Origin: Bacteroidales bacterium
Lineage (GTDB): Bacteria > Bacteroidota > Bacteroidia > Bacteroidales > VadinHA17
Length of the DNA: 64,000 bases
Assembly: GCA_021371855.1 (NCBI GenBank)
Contig: JAJFVL010000052.1
Span: forward strand, 198,969-262,968
Direction of reading: 5' to 3'
Both the position numbers and the translations under genes were made by a program. Positions within the stretch are counted from its first letter, which is position 1. Every line of letters starts with the position of its first letter. This document shows positions 17,774 through 26,606 of the stretch, piece after piece. Under the pieces are notes generated by a model that was not told the DNA's origin, did no database searches, and was given only the letters and a program-made list of their open reading frames with translations.

Positions 17774-20511
17774 CATAACAGGACTCCTGACAGTATTAAA
17801 ATCAGACTTATCATAATCAGAACTGTACTGAAACGATTACGTACAACTGGTGCGTTATCGCCAAGCACTTCATATGCAGCCCAGTAATATGGATTGGTAA
17901 ATGCAGGGGAAGAATTTTTTAAATAATCAAGTTTAGCCAGCCGCATGGCTATATCTTTTTCTTTGCCCTTTGAAAGATAATAATAGAATCGGGTGATAAT
18001 AGCTGAGCTTACTTCATCATTAACTTCCCAGGAGGTTTTTATTACGGAAGAAGCACCTGCCAGGATAAAACCACGTGCCAGGCTCATCAATCCTTCACCA
18101 TAATATAATGTACCCGTACCAGAATTGCAGGCGCTGAGAACAACCATAGGCGATTTTATTCTGCTTAAACTTATCTCATAATTATATAGTTTGCTGTCTT
18201 CCACTGTACAATTATGAGTATCGAACAGCATGTATGAGTAACGTGAGTTCACACTGTCGGACATTGAATGCATTGCCAGATGGAAAATAGCGGGTTTTTG
18301 AATGGCTTTTAAGAAATTTACTTTAGTGGCTCTGTTGCCTGTAAAGGTTTCACCAAAGAACCATTTATAGATCGATTCAATCTCGTCGTTTGCGCCCTGA
18401 AGAGAGTCCAGTCCTTCTCCGTAAAAAGTTGTATTGCTGTAATCGGGAGAAAAGGAAAATACCTCAGCTCCTCTTTTCAGCCTGCTGTTTTTGCTGAAAA
18501 TTAGCGATGAAGAGTACCCGTACGAAAAAGTAAAATCATTTATCAGGTAGTGAAGTCCTTCATAATCTGTCTGATCCTGTCCTGGACTCTTCCTGAGGAA
18601 CGAATCAAAAGGAAGCCATCCGATCTCTTCATCAGGAATGATGATGAGGTTATTGCCGGCAAATAGTCCTTCGACAGGCTTGATAAGGTTCAGATACATG
18701 TAATGGAGAGCGCCGGCATAATTGCTGAAATTTTCATTTTGTTTACCAGAAGCAAGTGACGGATCGCATGTCATACGAATAATGGAAGAATTCTTATTAA
18801 AAAGCGAATCAAGGCTGGTCTCGCGGAATTCAAGACGGTTTCTGGTAATTAAAAAGATATACAGTTTTCGTTTTCCGCCGGAATATTGATTTGAGAGAAG
18901 ATAATCAACTATCGTCTCATTATTTGTCAGTTGTTTCTGTATTTCACGCAGCGAAACGGGCTCTGTCTTAGTTATGAGATCGTGGTATTGAGGAAATACC
19001 CTGGCGATCTCATCAGATACTTCTTCCTTTTCGCGGTTCATATCAAAAAGAGCATCTTTCCATAGAGATATTTTACTGCTGTCGGGATTTAGTTTTCGTT
19101 TTTCTGCTATGATCAGGTTATTATATGCAGCAATATCTGAGGCCAGACGGTTTTGCTTTTCCCTGAGTGTATCAGGGATTCCTGAGGAATAAAGTATTTC
19201 GTTCCCTTTGATCTCATTCCGGAGAACTGCTGCTTTGGCTTTCATTGCAATTTCGTACATTTTATTGCCGATTGTTACATCATGCGAAAGTGAAAATAAA
19301 CTGAAAGCCAGGTGTGCTGCATAAATATATGTCTCCTTCTCGTTTTCAGCAAGGTAGATACGGCTCTCTTCCGACAGATATTTATTCCTTATATTGTCGA
19401 CCAGTTGAAGAGCAAGTTCTATGGTTTCGAGTCCTTTTCTTATAGTTTTGATTTTATTTTCAGGATCTTTTTGCTCCCCGGCAAATAATTCAAGGGCCTG
19501 TGCCTTGCTTTTCAGGTTATCAAGAAGACGGATATCAAAAAGGGAAGAGTCGATTGAAGGATTTGAATAAATATCAGGATTTTCAAAATTGGTTACAATT
19601 GCAATTAATGATTTCTGGTAATATGAGAGTGCCAGATTATAATCGGACTTATGCAGACAGTCATCACCAATCAGCTTATAGGCAAAGGAAACCAGAGAAT
19701 GCTTTTCTCCATAATTTTTCAGGCATATGGATAATGCTTTCTGATGAGCTTCCCATGCTTCATCATTTCTTCCTGCTGACTTCAAAAACAAGCCATAATC
19801 AAAATATACTTCCGCAAGCCTGAAATAGTTTTCGTTATATTCGTACATGAGGCTGGAAATGCTTTTCAGGTAGAAATTTTCTGCTTCATTTTTGTTTTCA
19901 GCTTTTATATACGATTTAGCAATATTAAGATAAACAAGTGCCAGTCCAGGTAGTTTGAATTTTGATTTGATCTCAGCGCTTTTTGTAAAATACTCTAATG
20001 CTGATTTGTAATCTTTTATTTCAAGATAGACTATTCCTAAATTCAGGTATGCTGATGATAGGCTAGAAAAAACACTTTTTTCATTACTCTTCATACCTAA
20101 ATAAATTTTGATACCTTTTTCAAAATATTCAATAGCTAATGGATATGATTTTTGAAAGCCATAAATGATAGCCTTATTAATATAAATATTTCCAAGCGAT
20201 AGAGATGTATTTTCTTTATTATTTATCAAAATTTCAGCTTTACTATAATAATCTAAAGCGACTTGATACTTCCCTAATAATATACATGTTGCTCCAAGGT
20301 TATTAAATACAGCAGCTTTATATTCTGCAGGTATAGTTTTGTTAGAGTCTAAGATCAGTAATAATTTTTTTTCTGCGCCTACAAGGTCCCCATTATTATA
20401 GTGTCTCGAAAATTCGTGATATAGAGAATCAACATATTTATCCTGAGCTTTTAAATGATTTGTTAAAGCATTTGAAAATATAAAAATAACAAGGAAAAAG
20501 ATCTTTTTCAA
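17731..20511 (-). CDS. Secreted, membrane-anchored TPR-CHAT protein (caspase-like peptidase)
   Basis: 926 residues. The signal peptide (1-22, ending LKAQ) is followed by about seven TPR units (about 35-330), a coiled linker and a C-terminal CHAT domain (about 600-880). The likely catalytic pair is His748 in HLAMHSMSD and Cys795 in VVLSACNSGTG, the usual CHAT His-Cys arrangement. The fold closes with SLARGFILAGASSVIKTSW. A final membrane helix (about 894-914) anchors it, so the peptidase domain is expected in the periplasm. CHAT domains are caspase-related cysteine peptidases often controlled through TPR sensors. Its substrate is unknown. The short double-glycine peptide encoded just upstream is an obvious candidate. 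Confidence 0.88.
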   Translation of the reverse strand: MKKIFFLVIFIFSNALTNHLKAQDKYVDSLYHEFSRHYNNGDLVGAEKKLLLILDSNKTIPAEYKAAVFNNLGATCILLGKYQVALDYYSKAEILINNKENTSLSLGNIYINKAIIYGFQKSYPLAIEYFEKGIKIYLGMKSNEKSVFSSLSSAYLNLGIVYLEIKDYKSALEYFTKSAEIKSKFKLPGLALVYLNIAKSYIKAENKNEAENFYLKSISSLMYEYNENYFRLAEVYFDYGLFLKSAGRNDEAWEAHQKALSICLKNYGEKHSLVSFAYKLIGDDCLHKSDYNLALSYYQKSLIAIVTNFENPDIYSNPSIDSSLFDIRLLDNLKSKAQALELFAGEQKDPENKIKTIRKGLETIELALQLVDNIRNKYLSEESRIYLAENEKETYIYAAHLAFSLFSLSHDVTIGNKMYEIAMKAKAAVLRNEIKGNEILYSSGIPDTLREKQNRLASDIAAYNNLIIAEKRKLNPDSSKISLWKDALFDMNREKEEVSDEIARVFPQYHDLITKTEPVSLREIQKQLTNNETIVDYLLSNQYSGGKRKLYIFLITRNRLEFRETSLDSLFNKNSSIIRMTCDPSLASGKQNENFSNYAGALHYMYLNLIKPVEGLFAGNNLIIIPDEEIGWLPFDSFLRKSPGQDQTDYEGLHYLINDFTFSYGYSSSLIFSKNSRLKRGAEVFSFSPDYSNTTFYGEGLDSLQGANDEIESIYKWFFGETFTGNRATKVNFLKAIQKPAIFHLAMHSMSDSVNSRYSYMLFDTHNCTVEDSKLYNYEISLSRIKSPMVVLSACNSGTGTLYYGEGLMSLARGFILAGASSVIKTSWEVNDEVSSAIITRFYYYLSKGKEKDIAMRLAKLDYLKNSSPAFTNPYYWAAYEVLGDNAPVVRNRFSTVLIMISLILILSGVLLCYFKRHRIFSDRSR

Positions 20512-20602
20512 TTCAGCTTACTTTAATCAAATTGAATCCCATTACAGTTTAAAAGGTAATTTAACAAAATAAGTAAAAATGTAAATTGAAAAAAAATAAA
20601 AA

Positions 20603-20628
20603 AGCATCCTTGTTATTGAAAGGATGCT
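20603..20628 (-). terminator. Terminator between the GG-peptide gene and the CHAT gene
   Basis: Stem AGCATCC (20603-20609) with GGATGCT (20622-20628). On the minus strand the stem is followed directly by a long T-rich run. It stands 22 bases past the peptide stop, so the peptide can be made as its own short, abundant message, with partial readthrough into the CHAT gene. Confidence 0.85.
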
Positions 20629-20650
20629 CTATTAATATGTAAAAAATTTC

Positions 20651-20818
20651 TCAAGGTTTTGTCGGATCAGTAATGATTGGTTCACTTCCATTGCCATCGG
20701 CCTCTCCGCCACGCACATGGATCATTTCCTCCAGATTCAACATTTCGTTTTCTGACAATTTGCAAATTAACTGATCAAGGTTTTTGTTTGTTTTTGGTGA
20801 TTCATATGCTCTTTTCAT
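20651..20818 (-). CDS. 55-residue peptide with double-glycine leader motif
   Basis: ATG at 20818 to TGA at 20651. The N-terminal 38 residues are charged and helical, containing LSENEMLNLEEMIHVRGG. This matches the leader pattern of Bacteroidetes double-glycine precursor peptides (hydrophobic residues at regular spacing, then GG). Cleavage after GG would free a 17-residue acidic tail beginning EADGNGSEP and ending DPTKP. There is no signal peptide and there are no cysteines. No ABC exporter or radical SAM modifying enzyme is next to it. The neighbour in the same direction is the CHAT peptidase-like gene, separated by a terminator. It could be a peptidase substrate, secreted signal or modified peptide; which of these is not known. 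Confidence 0.65.
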   Translation of the reverse strand: MKRAYESPKTNKNLDQLICKLSENEMLNLEEMIHVRGGEADGNGSEPIITDPTKP

Positions 20819-20846
20819 GACTTTATAAATTGATTAAGGTTTCTAT

Positions 20847-20866
20847 TTTCCTGTTTAATCAGGAAA
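20847..20866 (-). promoter_or_regulatory. Hairpin in the leader of the GG-peptide gene
   Basis: Perfect seven-base arms TTTCCTG (20847-20853) and CAGGAAA (20860-20866) around six bases, 29 bases before the peptide start. It may be a 5' UTR stem or an operator. The remaining upstream region to 21150 is AT-rich with no other feature seen. Confidence 0.45.
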
Positions 20867-21150
20867 TGTCCTTAAATGTTACCCGGTATTTGATGATATT
20901 TTTCATGAAAATGATACAAGGTATGTCTTCAATTGCACTAATGTATTATTTTATAAATAGATATAGAGAGTAAAAATATTTATTTTTTCTTTAACAAATC
21001 TTGAATCAGTCAGATATTTTATGAAAAAACAAATAATGTGGTAACAATTTAGCAACAAAACTTATAAAACTATGAATTTTGCATATTGAAAAGTTTTGTC
21101 TCCTTAAACAATTGTGCTTACTGAACTGAATAAAAAAAATTCATAAAAAC

Positions 21151-21462
21151 ATGCTTGAAAAATATTATGTTGGGATCAGGCCGCAGACAAATGGATTTCA
21201 TGCTGTGCATGAAGAAGGCTGTCCGTTCTTACCCGAAACCGGAAAACGAATCTTCCTGGGGAGATTTCAGAACCCTCAGGATGCCTTAAAGGAAAGCAGA
21301 AAACATTTTAAAAGATCAAATATCTGCCTCTTTTGTTCAAAAGAGTACCTGCCTCAGAAAAACACACAGCAAGAGCCTGTGTTTGAGATTTCCGAAAACT
21401 TTATATCATCAAGCCGGCTTGCAGTTACCTGGGAAAGTGCGCTTCTGTGTTCTGTGAATTAA
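21151..21462 (+). CDS. Small conserved-looking Cys/His protein, function unknown
   Basis: 103 residues, no signal peptide. The first half reads like a compact fold starting YYVGIRPQTNGFHAVHEEGC, followed by a CxxC pair (NICLFCSKEY, about 72-81). Together the His and Cys residues (HxxxC and CxxC) could bind a metal. The C-terminal third is variable. It lies divergent to the GG-peptide gene and ends three bases from the convergent sulfatase gene. I do not recognise a named family. Confidence 0.55.
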   Translation: MLEKYYVGIRPQTNGFHAVHEEGCPFLPETGKRIFLGRFQNPQDALKESRKHFKRSNICLFCSKEYLPQKNTQQEPVFEISENFISSSRLAVTWESALLCSVN

Positions 21463-21465
21463 CGG

Positions 21466-23046
21466 CTAAGGTCGAGGTTTAGGCTTAGTTGGCAGAAAAG
21501 ATTGTGCAGAAGCCTCACTGTCGTTATATTTTTTCATCAGCTTTTTAAGCCGCTTATGAAGATCCTTTCTTACAGAAGCATATGCCGGATCGTCATAAAC
21601 ATTTCTTAATTCATGAGGATCTGCCTGTAGATCATAAAGTTCCCATTCATCTATATCATAGTAGAAGTGAATGAGTTTATACCGCTCAGTACTCATCCCG
21701 TAATGACGTTTAACCATATGTGAACCGGGATACTCGTAATAATGATAATAATGCTCTTTTCTCCAGTTTGAAGGAGTTTTGCCTTTTAAGACAGGAACAA
21801 AACTTCTGCCCTGCATATCGGAAGGCACTTTCGTACCGGCCATATCGAGAAATGTCTCTGCAAGATCGAGATTTGATACCATATCATTGTTTATACTACC
21901 AGGTTTTACTATGCCCGGCCACTGGATAAGAAGAGGTGTACGATAGGATTGTTCAAACATCCAGCGTTTGTCGAACCATCCGTGTTCTCCAAGATAGAAT
22001 CCCTGATCAGAAGCATATATAACTATTGTATTCTTATCAAGACCGCTTTTCCTCAGAAAGTCAAGAACCTCCCCTACACTTCTATCGACAGCTGCTATAC
22101 ATGCCAGGTAATCCTGAAGATATCGCTGGTATTTAAAACGGATAAGATTATTTCCTTTAAGATCCGATTTATAGAATTGTCTAATTATTGGATCATAGAC
22201 GGAATCCCATGCAGCCATTTGCTCTGAATTCATGCGATCGAGACCAGTTTTTTTCATCTTCGAACGATTCTTGTACATCTTGATATCCTCTTCTATCCTC
22301 ATGGTTTTGGATATAGTCATATCCTGAGTCTTCTCTGCAGTACCACGATTCGAATAATCATCAAAAAGTGTTGAAGGCTCGGGAAATGTAATATCTTTAT
22401 AACGTGTTAATTCATTTGGGCCAGGTTCCCACTCGCGGTGTGGAGCCTTGTGATGCATCATAAGCATAAATGGTTTCCCTGAGTCTTTTACTTCATCTAT
22501 CCACTCAATGCACTTTTTTGTAATTATCTCGGTAACATACCCTTTCTCGGTATGTTTTCCATCTTTGTTAATAAAATCAGGATTATAGTAGTTTCCCTGT
22601 CCTGGCAATATTTCCCAATGGTCAAATCCAGTTGGTATTGATCCAAGATGCCATTTACCTATCATTGCGGTCTTATAACCTGCTACCTGCAAAAGTTTCG
22701 GGAAAGTCTGCTGCGAACCGTCAAAATCAGGCTGACCTTCATTTTTAATAAAGCCATTCAGGTGGCTGTATTTTCCAGTTAATATTACCGCACGACAAGG
22801 ACCTGAAATAGAATTTGTAACCAGACACCGGTCGAACCTCATACCGTTAGCAGCAATCCTGTCGATATTTGGTGTTGGCGCAATATCTTTCAAAATGCCA
22901 CCGTATGCGCTTATCGCCTGATAAGCATGATCATCGCTCATGATATAGATGATATTGGGTCTTTCGGCTGGTGTTGTCTGCGAGTAAATACCGGTTGAAA
23001 ATGCCGTCAGTCCAAGTGTTGTCGCGATCTGCAGGTTTAATTTCAT
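21466..23046 (-). CDS. Type I sulfatase, Ser-type (S1 family)
   Basis: 526 residues with a signal peptide (1-22). Metal-binding Asp pair in IIYIMSDDH (Asp38, Asp39). The formylglycine motif is SGPCR followed by AVILTG, so the modified residue is Ser81. The downstream signature MIGKWHLGS is present, and [18 protein letters not shown] supplies further metal and sulfate ligands. The sequence most resembles the group that includes N-acetylglucosamine-6-sulfatases, but I cannot assign the substrate. It is exported to the periplasm or surface and needs the anaerobic maturase encoded at 13.0-14.4 kb. Confidence 0.92.
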   Translation of the reverse strand: MKLNLQIATTLGLTAFSTGIYSQTTPAERPNIIYIMSDDHAYQAISAYGGILKDIAPTPNIDRIAANGMRFDRCLVTNSISGPCRAVILTGKYSHLNGFIKNEGQPDFDGSQQTFPKLLQVAGYKTAMIGKWHLGSIPTGFDHWEILPGQGNYYNPDFINKDGKHTEKGYVTEIITKKCIEWIDEVKDSGKPFMLMMHHKAPHREWEPGPNELTRYKDITFPEPSTLFDDYSNRGTAEKTQDMTISKTMRIEEDIKMYKNRSKMKKTGLDRMNSEQMAAWDSVYDPIIRQFYKSDLKGNNLIRFKYQRYLQDYLACIAAVDRSVGEVLDFLRKSGLDKNTIVIYASDQGFYLGEHGWFDKRWMFEQSYRTPLLIQWPGIVKPGSINNDMVSNLDLAETFLDMAGTKVPSDMQGRSFVPVLKGKTPSNWRKEHYYHYYEYPGSHMVKRHYGMSTERYKLIHFYYDIDEWELYDLQADPHELRNVYDDPAYASVRKDLHKRLKKLMKKYNDSEASAQSFLPTKPKPRP

Positions 23047-23090
23047 AATAAAGGTTGTAAAAGTTGAAAGGTTGCAGGTTTGAAATGGAA

Positions 23091-24590
23091 TCAGTTTTTG
23101 ATTCTTTTTATTGATCCCGGGTTTCGAATGTTGGCACCGGGGATATTGTAGTTATCATCCCCGAGATCAAGTCTCATTTCATCAACAAGTTTTTTCAGGT
23201 CTTCAACAACTTCCGGGTATAATTCTTTCACGTCATATCGTTCGCCGGGATCTCTGCGAAGGTCGTATAAGGCATAGTCGGTTTTGCCATTCGTGTATTT
23301 TCCGGGCCATCCGTCGTTACCTGGCATTACTCCTTCGTATGAGCGAAACCTATGAGGCAAAACCAGTTTCCATTGTCCTTTCCTGACATTTTCGAGACTG
23401 TTTTTTCCATAATAATAAAAGAACACATCGCGGGGATCTGAATCAAAATTTCCTTCAAGCAAGGATATTATATTTACTCCGTCGATTCTCTTTTTTGGCA
23501 ATGTAGCACCTGTTATATTGCAAAGTGTCGGTAATATATCGATTGTGGAAGCAATGCTGTTGCATATTTCACCGGAAGGAATCCTGGCTGGCCACGACAT
23601 AATGCATGGAACCCTCTGCCCTCCTTCCCAGCTGCAGCCTTTCCCCTCCCGCAATCCTCCTGATGAACCTGCATGATTGCCAAAATTCAGCCATGGACCG
23701 TTATCTGACATGAAAACTACAAGAGTGTTTTCTGCAAGGCCGTTTTTCTCAAGAGTATTCATTATTTCACCTACTGACCAGTCGACTTCCATTACAACAT
23801 CACCATAAAGACCCTGTTTGCTTTTACCTTTGAATTTATCTGAGACAGCCAAAGGAACGTGTGTCATGGAATGAGCCATGTATAAGAAGAACTGGTTCGC
23901 CTTGTTGCGTTTTATAAAATCAACGGCGTATTCTGTGTATGAAGTTGTGAGCTGAGCCTGATCTTCAAGTGTTTCTATTATCTTAACTGTCTCGTTCCCT
24001 TTGATAAGCGGCAGCGGTGGATACTTCAACAGCCAGGAACCTTTATCTTTTGTCGCATGCAATCCGTCATAATCAACAGGCCACATGTCATTTGAATAGG
24101 GAAGTCCGAAATATTCATCAAAACCGTTTTGCAGGGGAAGAAACTGACGTTGGCAACCGACATGCCATTTTCCCACGACTGCATTTTTGTAACCTTTTGT
24201 TGCAAGTAATTCAGGGATCAGTTCTTCTTCCGGATTGATACCAACACTGTCCCATGGCATAAGCGCACCTGTAATACCGACCCGGTTTGAATAACATCCT
24301 GTCAGCAAACCTGCTCTTGAAGCGCTGCTTACAGCCTGTGCTGCATAGAAGTTCGTGAACCGCATCCCGTTTGCCGCCAGCCTGTCGATGTTGGGTGTCC
24401 GGTATTGTGTAGCCCCGAAACATCCCAGATCACCATAGCCCATATCGTCTATTAAGATCAGTATCACATTAGGGAGTTTCTGTACCGCCGGTTTTTGGGC
24501 TATCCCCGGTCCGGTAATCAATGACGTTAAACCAACACCAAATAATGATTTAAGTATTGTACTGTTTTTATTTGAAAAAAAATCTGGCAT
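23091..24590 (-). CDS. Type I sulfatase, Ser-type (arylsulfatase A-like)
   Basis: 499 residues. The N-terminus is a probable signal sequence (hydrophobic 12-31, ending GIAQ). Metal site [13 protein letters not shown], and formylglycine motif SSASR followed by AGLLTG, with Ser88 as the modified residue. The third position is Ala instead of Pro, which is tolerated in the family. AVVGKWHVG and [20 protein letters not shown] supply further catalytic and metal residues. It resembles arylsulfatase A/GALNS-like enzymes. It lies 44 bases before the next sulfatase gene in the same direction. Confidence 0.92.
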   Translation of the reverse strand: MPDFFSNKNSTILKSLFGVGLTSLITGPGIAQKPAVQKLPNVILILIDDMGYGDLGCFGATQYRTPNIDRLAANGMRFTNFYAAQAVSSASRAGLLTGCYSNRVGITGALMPWDSVGINPEEELIPELLATKGYKNAVVGKWHVGCQRQFLPLQNGFDEYFGLPYSNDMWPVDYDGLHATKDKGSWLLKYPPLPLIKGNETVKIIETLEDQAQLTTSYTEYAVDFIKRNKANQFFLYMAHSMTHVPLAVSDKFKGKSKQGLYGDVVMEVDWSVGEIMNTLEKNGLAENTLVVFMSDNGPWLNFGNHAGSSGGLREGKGCSWEGGQRVPCIMSWPARIPSGEICNSIASTIDILPTLCNITGATLPKKRIDGVNIISLLEGNFDSDPRDVFFYYYGKNSLENVRKGQWKLVLPHRFRSYEGVMPGNDGWPGKYTNGKTDYALYDLRRDPGERYDVKELYPEVVEDLKKLVDEMRLDLGDDNYNIPGANIRNPGSIKRIKN

Positions 24591-24635
24591 ATTAAAAATA
24601 ATTTTAGTTAAACATAAAAACAGAGAGGATATTTC

Positions 24636-25030
24636 TCAAAATCTTGTTTTTTCGTAGCCTTTAATTTTATTAAGAAGATCAGTCAGTTCCATGCATCACC
24701 TTTAGCGATTCCGGTTCCTGGCCTGCGCCATGCATATTCACCTGTAAGAATGGAATATCGCGAGGGAGTACTTGTTGCCGATGTGCAGTGGGCATTGGTA
24801 AAGCGAAGTCCCTGGGCAGCCAGTCTGTCGATGTTTGGCGTGCTGACTTTTGTGGCCCCATAACAACTGACATCCCCGTAACCAAGGTCGTCAGCATAAA
24901 TTAAAACAATATTAGGTTTTTCAACCTTTCCTGAGCATCCCCATTGCAGTACCGCAAGGGATGCAATGCCAAGAGTACCGGTGATATAATTGAAATTTCT
25001 AAGAAATCGGTTATTTTGTATTTGGTTCAT
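24636..25030 (-). pseudogene. Sulfatase remnant: N-terminus fused out of frame to its own C-terminal tail by an internal deletion
   Basis: From ATG at 25030, 115 codons encode a lipoprotein signal (Cys32) and a normal sulfatase start: YADDLGYGDVSCYGATKVST, then STPSRYSILTG with Ser87 as the formylglycine site, then YAWRRPGTGIAKGDA. The frame then stops at 24683. In the next frame, starting within two codons of the break, 18 codons read as a typical sulfatase C-terminus (ELTDLLNKIKGYEKTRF, stop at 24636). About 350-400 codons between the two ends are missing. The neighbouring sulfatases are intact. The frame overlaps the end of the preceding sulfatase gene by 20 bases. Confidence 0.85.
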
Positions 25031-26444
25031 AGGAAAAAGGAAATATCTCTGACTTTATATGTGCCTGTTTCATAAGTTCTTCCATCTTCTTTACCACTTC
25101 AGGGTTTGACGATGCCAGATCGTTGGTTTCACCTATATCTGATGTCAGATTGTACAATTTTGTAACACCCTGCGGGACTTTATCTACATCAAGTTTTATA
25201 GCTTTCCAATCACCCATCCGGAGTGCAGTTTTTGCTCCCTCCTCATGAAATTCCCAATAAAGATATTCGTGTTGTTTCTGCTCTTTTCCAAGGAGTGCAG
25301 GAAAAAATGATATTCCATCAATTCCTTCAGGAATATTAGCCCCTGTTATTTCTGCAAACGTCGGCAAGACATCCCAGAATGCTGAAACATGGTCACTTAC
25401 TGATCTTTTTGCGACTTTTCCGGGCCATTTGACGATCATAGGAACCCTGATGCCACCTTCAGTCATATCCCGTTTGTATCCATTGAATTCGCCATTGCTG
25501 TTAAAATAATCAGGATCGGCTCCGCCTTCAAAATGGGGTCCGTTATCTGAAGTAAACACAAAAATTGTATTTTTTTCCAAACCCAATTCTTTGATTCTGG
25601 CCACCAGTTCTCCAACGTAATCATCAAGCTCAGTCACCATAGCCGCAAAAGCCGCATGAGGATAAGGTTGTGAACCGTAGCCTCCAATCCTGAAACTATT
25701 ACCGCTGTCAATTCCGGCATAATTCACTTCAGGGTCAAATTTTCCTCTGAATTTTGACATATACTCTTCTTTTGCAAATAACTCTGCATGAGGAAGATTG
25801 GTAGTATACATCAGGAAAAATGGTTTATCCTTATTGGTCTCAATGAATTTAAGGGCTGCATCATGAATTTTATCAGGAGCATAATTCCCGGTTTTAGTCC
25901 CTTCATTTCCGGTCAGAATCACTTTTGTGTTATTATGCCAGAGATAATATGGATAATAGTTGTGGGCCATTCTCTGGCAGTTATATCCAAAAAATTCATC
26001 AAACCCCTGCATGTTGGGATCTCCTTCAGTACCTACAGAACCCAATCCCCATTTTCCGAATACACCTGTTGCATATCCTTTAGTCTTAAGTATTTCAGCC
26101 ACTGTAATAGAACTTGAAGGTAAAGGCCACTGTCCCTCCGGCAGAATTTCCTTATTTCCTCTTATAGGAGTATGTCCTGTATGAAGTCCTGTTAAAAGAG
26201 ATGAGCGGGATGGCGCACTTACCGTACATCCTGCATAATGTTGCCTGAAAAGCATCCCCTGTTGAGCAAGCCGGTCGATATTAGGGGTAGAAACCTTTTG
26301 CTGACCGTAACAGCTTAAATCGCCATATCCCAGATCGTCGGCAAGAACATAAACAATATTTGGTAGTGATTTATTACTATTGCATGAAGAACATGAAATA
26401 AGAGCAAGAGTTGCGCATAATGTTACAGGAGTCCTTGTTTTCAT
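25011..26444 (-). CDS. Type I sulfatase, Ser-type lipoprotein (arylsulfatase-like)
   Basis: 477 residues. The lipobox ALISC puts a lipidated Cys at 18, so the enzyme is membrane-anchored. Metal site VLADDLGYGDLSCYG, then formylglycine motif SAPSR followed by SSLLTG (Ser76). GVFGKWGLG, RMAHNYYPYYLW and FTSDNGPHFEGG are family signatures. It is complete to the usual C-terminal 'LYNLTSDIGETNDLA' tail. It is first of the sulfatase row on the minus strand, and its stop overlaps the start of the broken sulfatase gene, so the row was probably one operon. Confidence 0.93.
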   Translation of the reverse strand: MKTRTPVTLCATLALISCSSCNSNKSLPNIVYVLADDLGYGDLSCYGQQKVSTPNIDRLAQQGMLFRQHYAGCTVSAPSRSSLLTGLHTGHTPIRGNKEILPEGQWPLPSSSITVAEILKTKGYATGVFGKWGLGSVGTEGDPNMQGFDEFFGYNCQRMAHNYYPYYLWHNNTKVILTGNEGTKTGNYAPDKIHDAALKFIETNKDKPFFLMYTTNLPHAELFAKEEYMSKFRGKFDPEVNYAGIDSGNSFRIGGYGSQPYPHAAFAAMVTELDDYVGELVARIKELGLEKNTIFVFTSDNGPHFEGGADPDYFNSNGEFNGYKRDMTEGGIRVPMIVKWPGKVAKRSVSDHVSAFWDVLPTFAEITGANIPEGIDGISFFPALLGKEQKQHEYLYWEFHEEGAKTALRMGDWKAIKLDVDKVPQGVTKLYNLTSDIGETNDLASSNPEVVKKMEELMKQAHIKSEIFPFSYEPNTK

Positions 26445-26606
26445 AAAGTTATTTTAAGCTATACCGCGGCAAAATATCTTTTTTCATGTACAGCTTAAAA
26501 TTAAAACAATTTATTGGAATATCAGTAGGGTCTTCCTACCCACGAAGTATTATTCCCCTATCTGTGTGTGATGAAAAAACAAACAAAATGACCAGGTTTC
26601 CCGATG

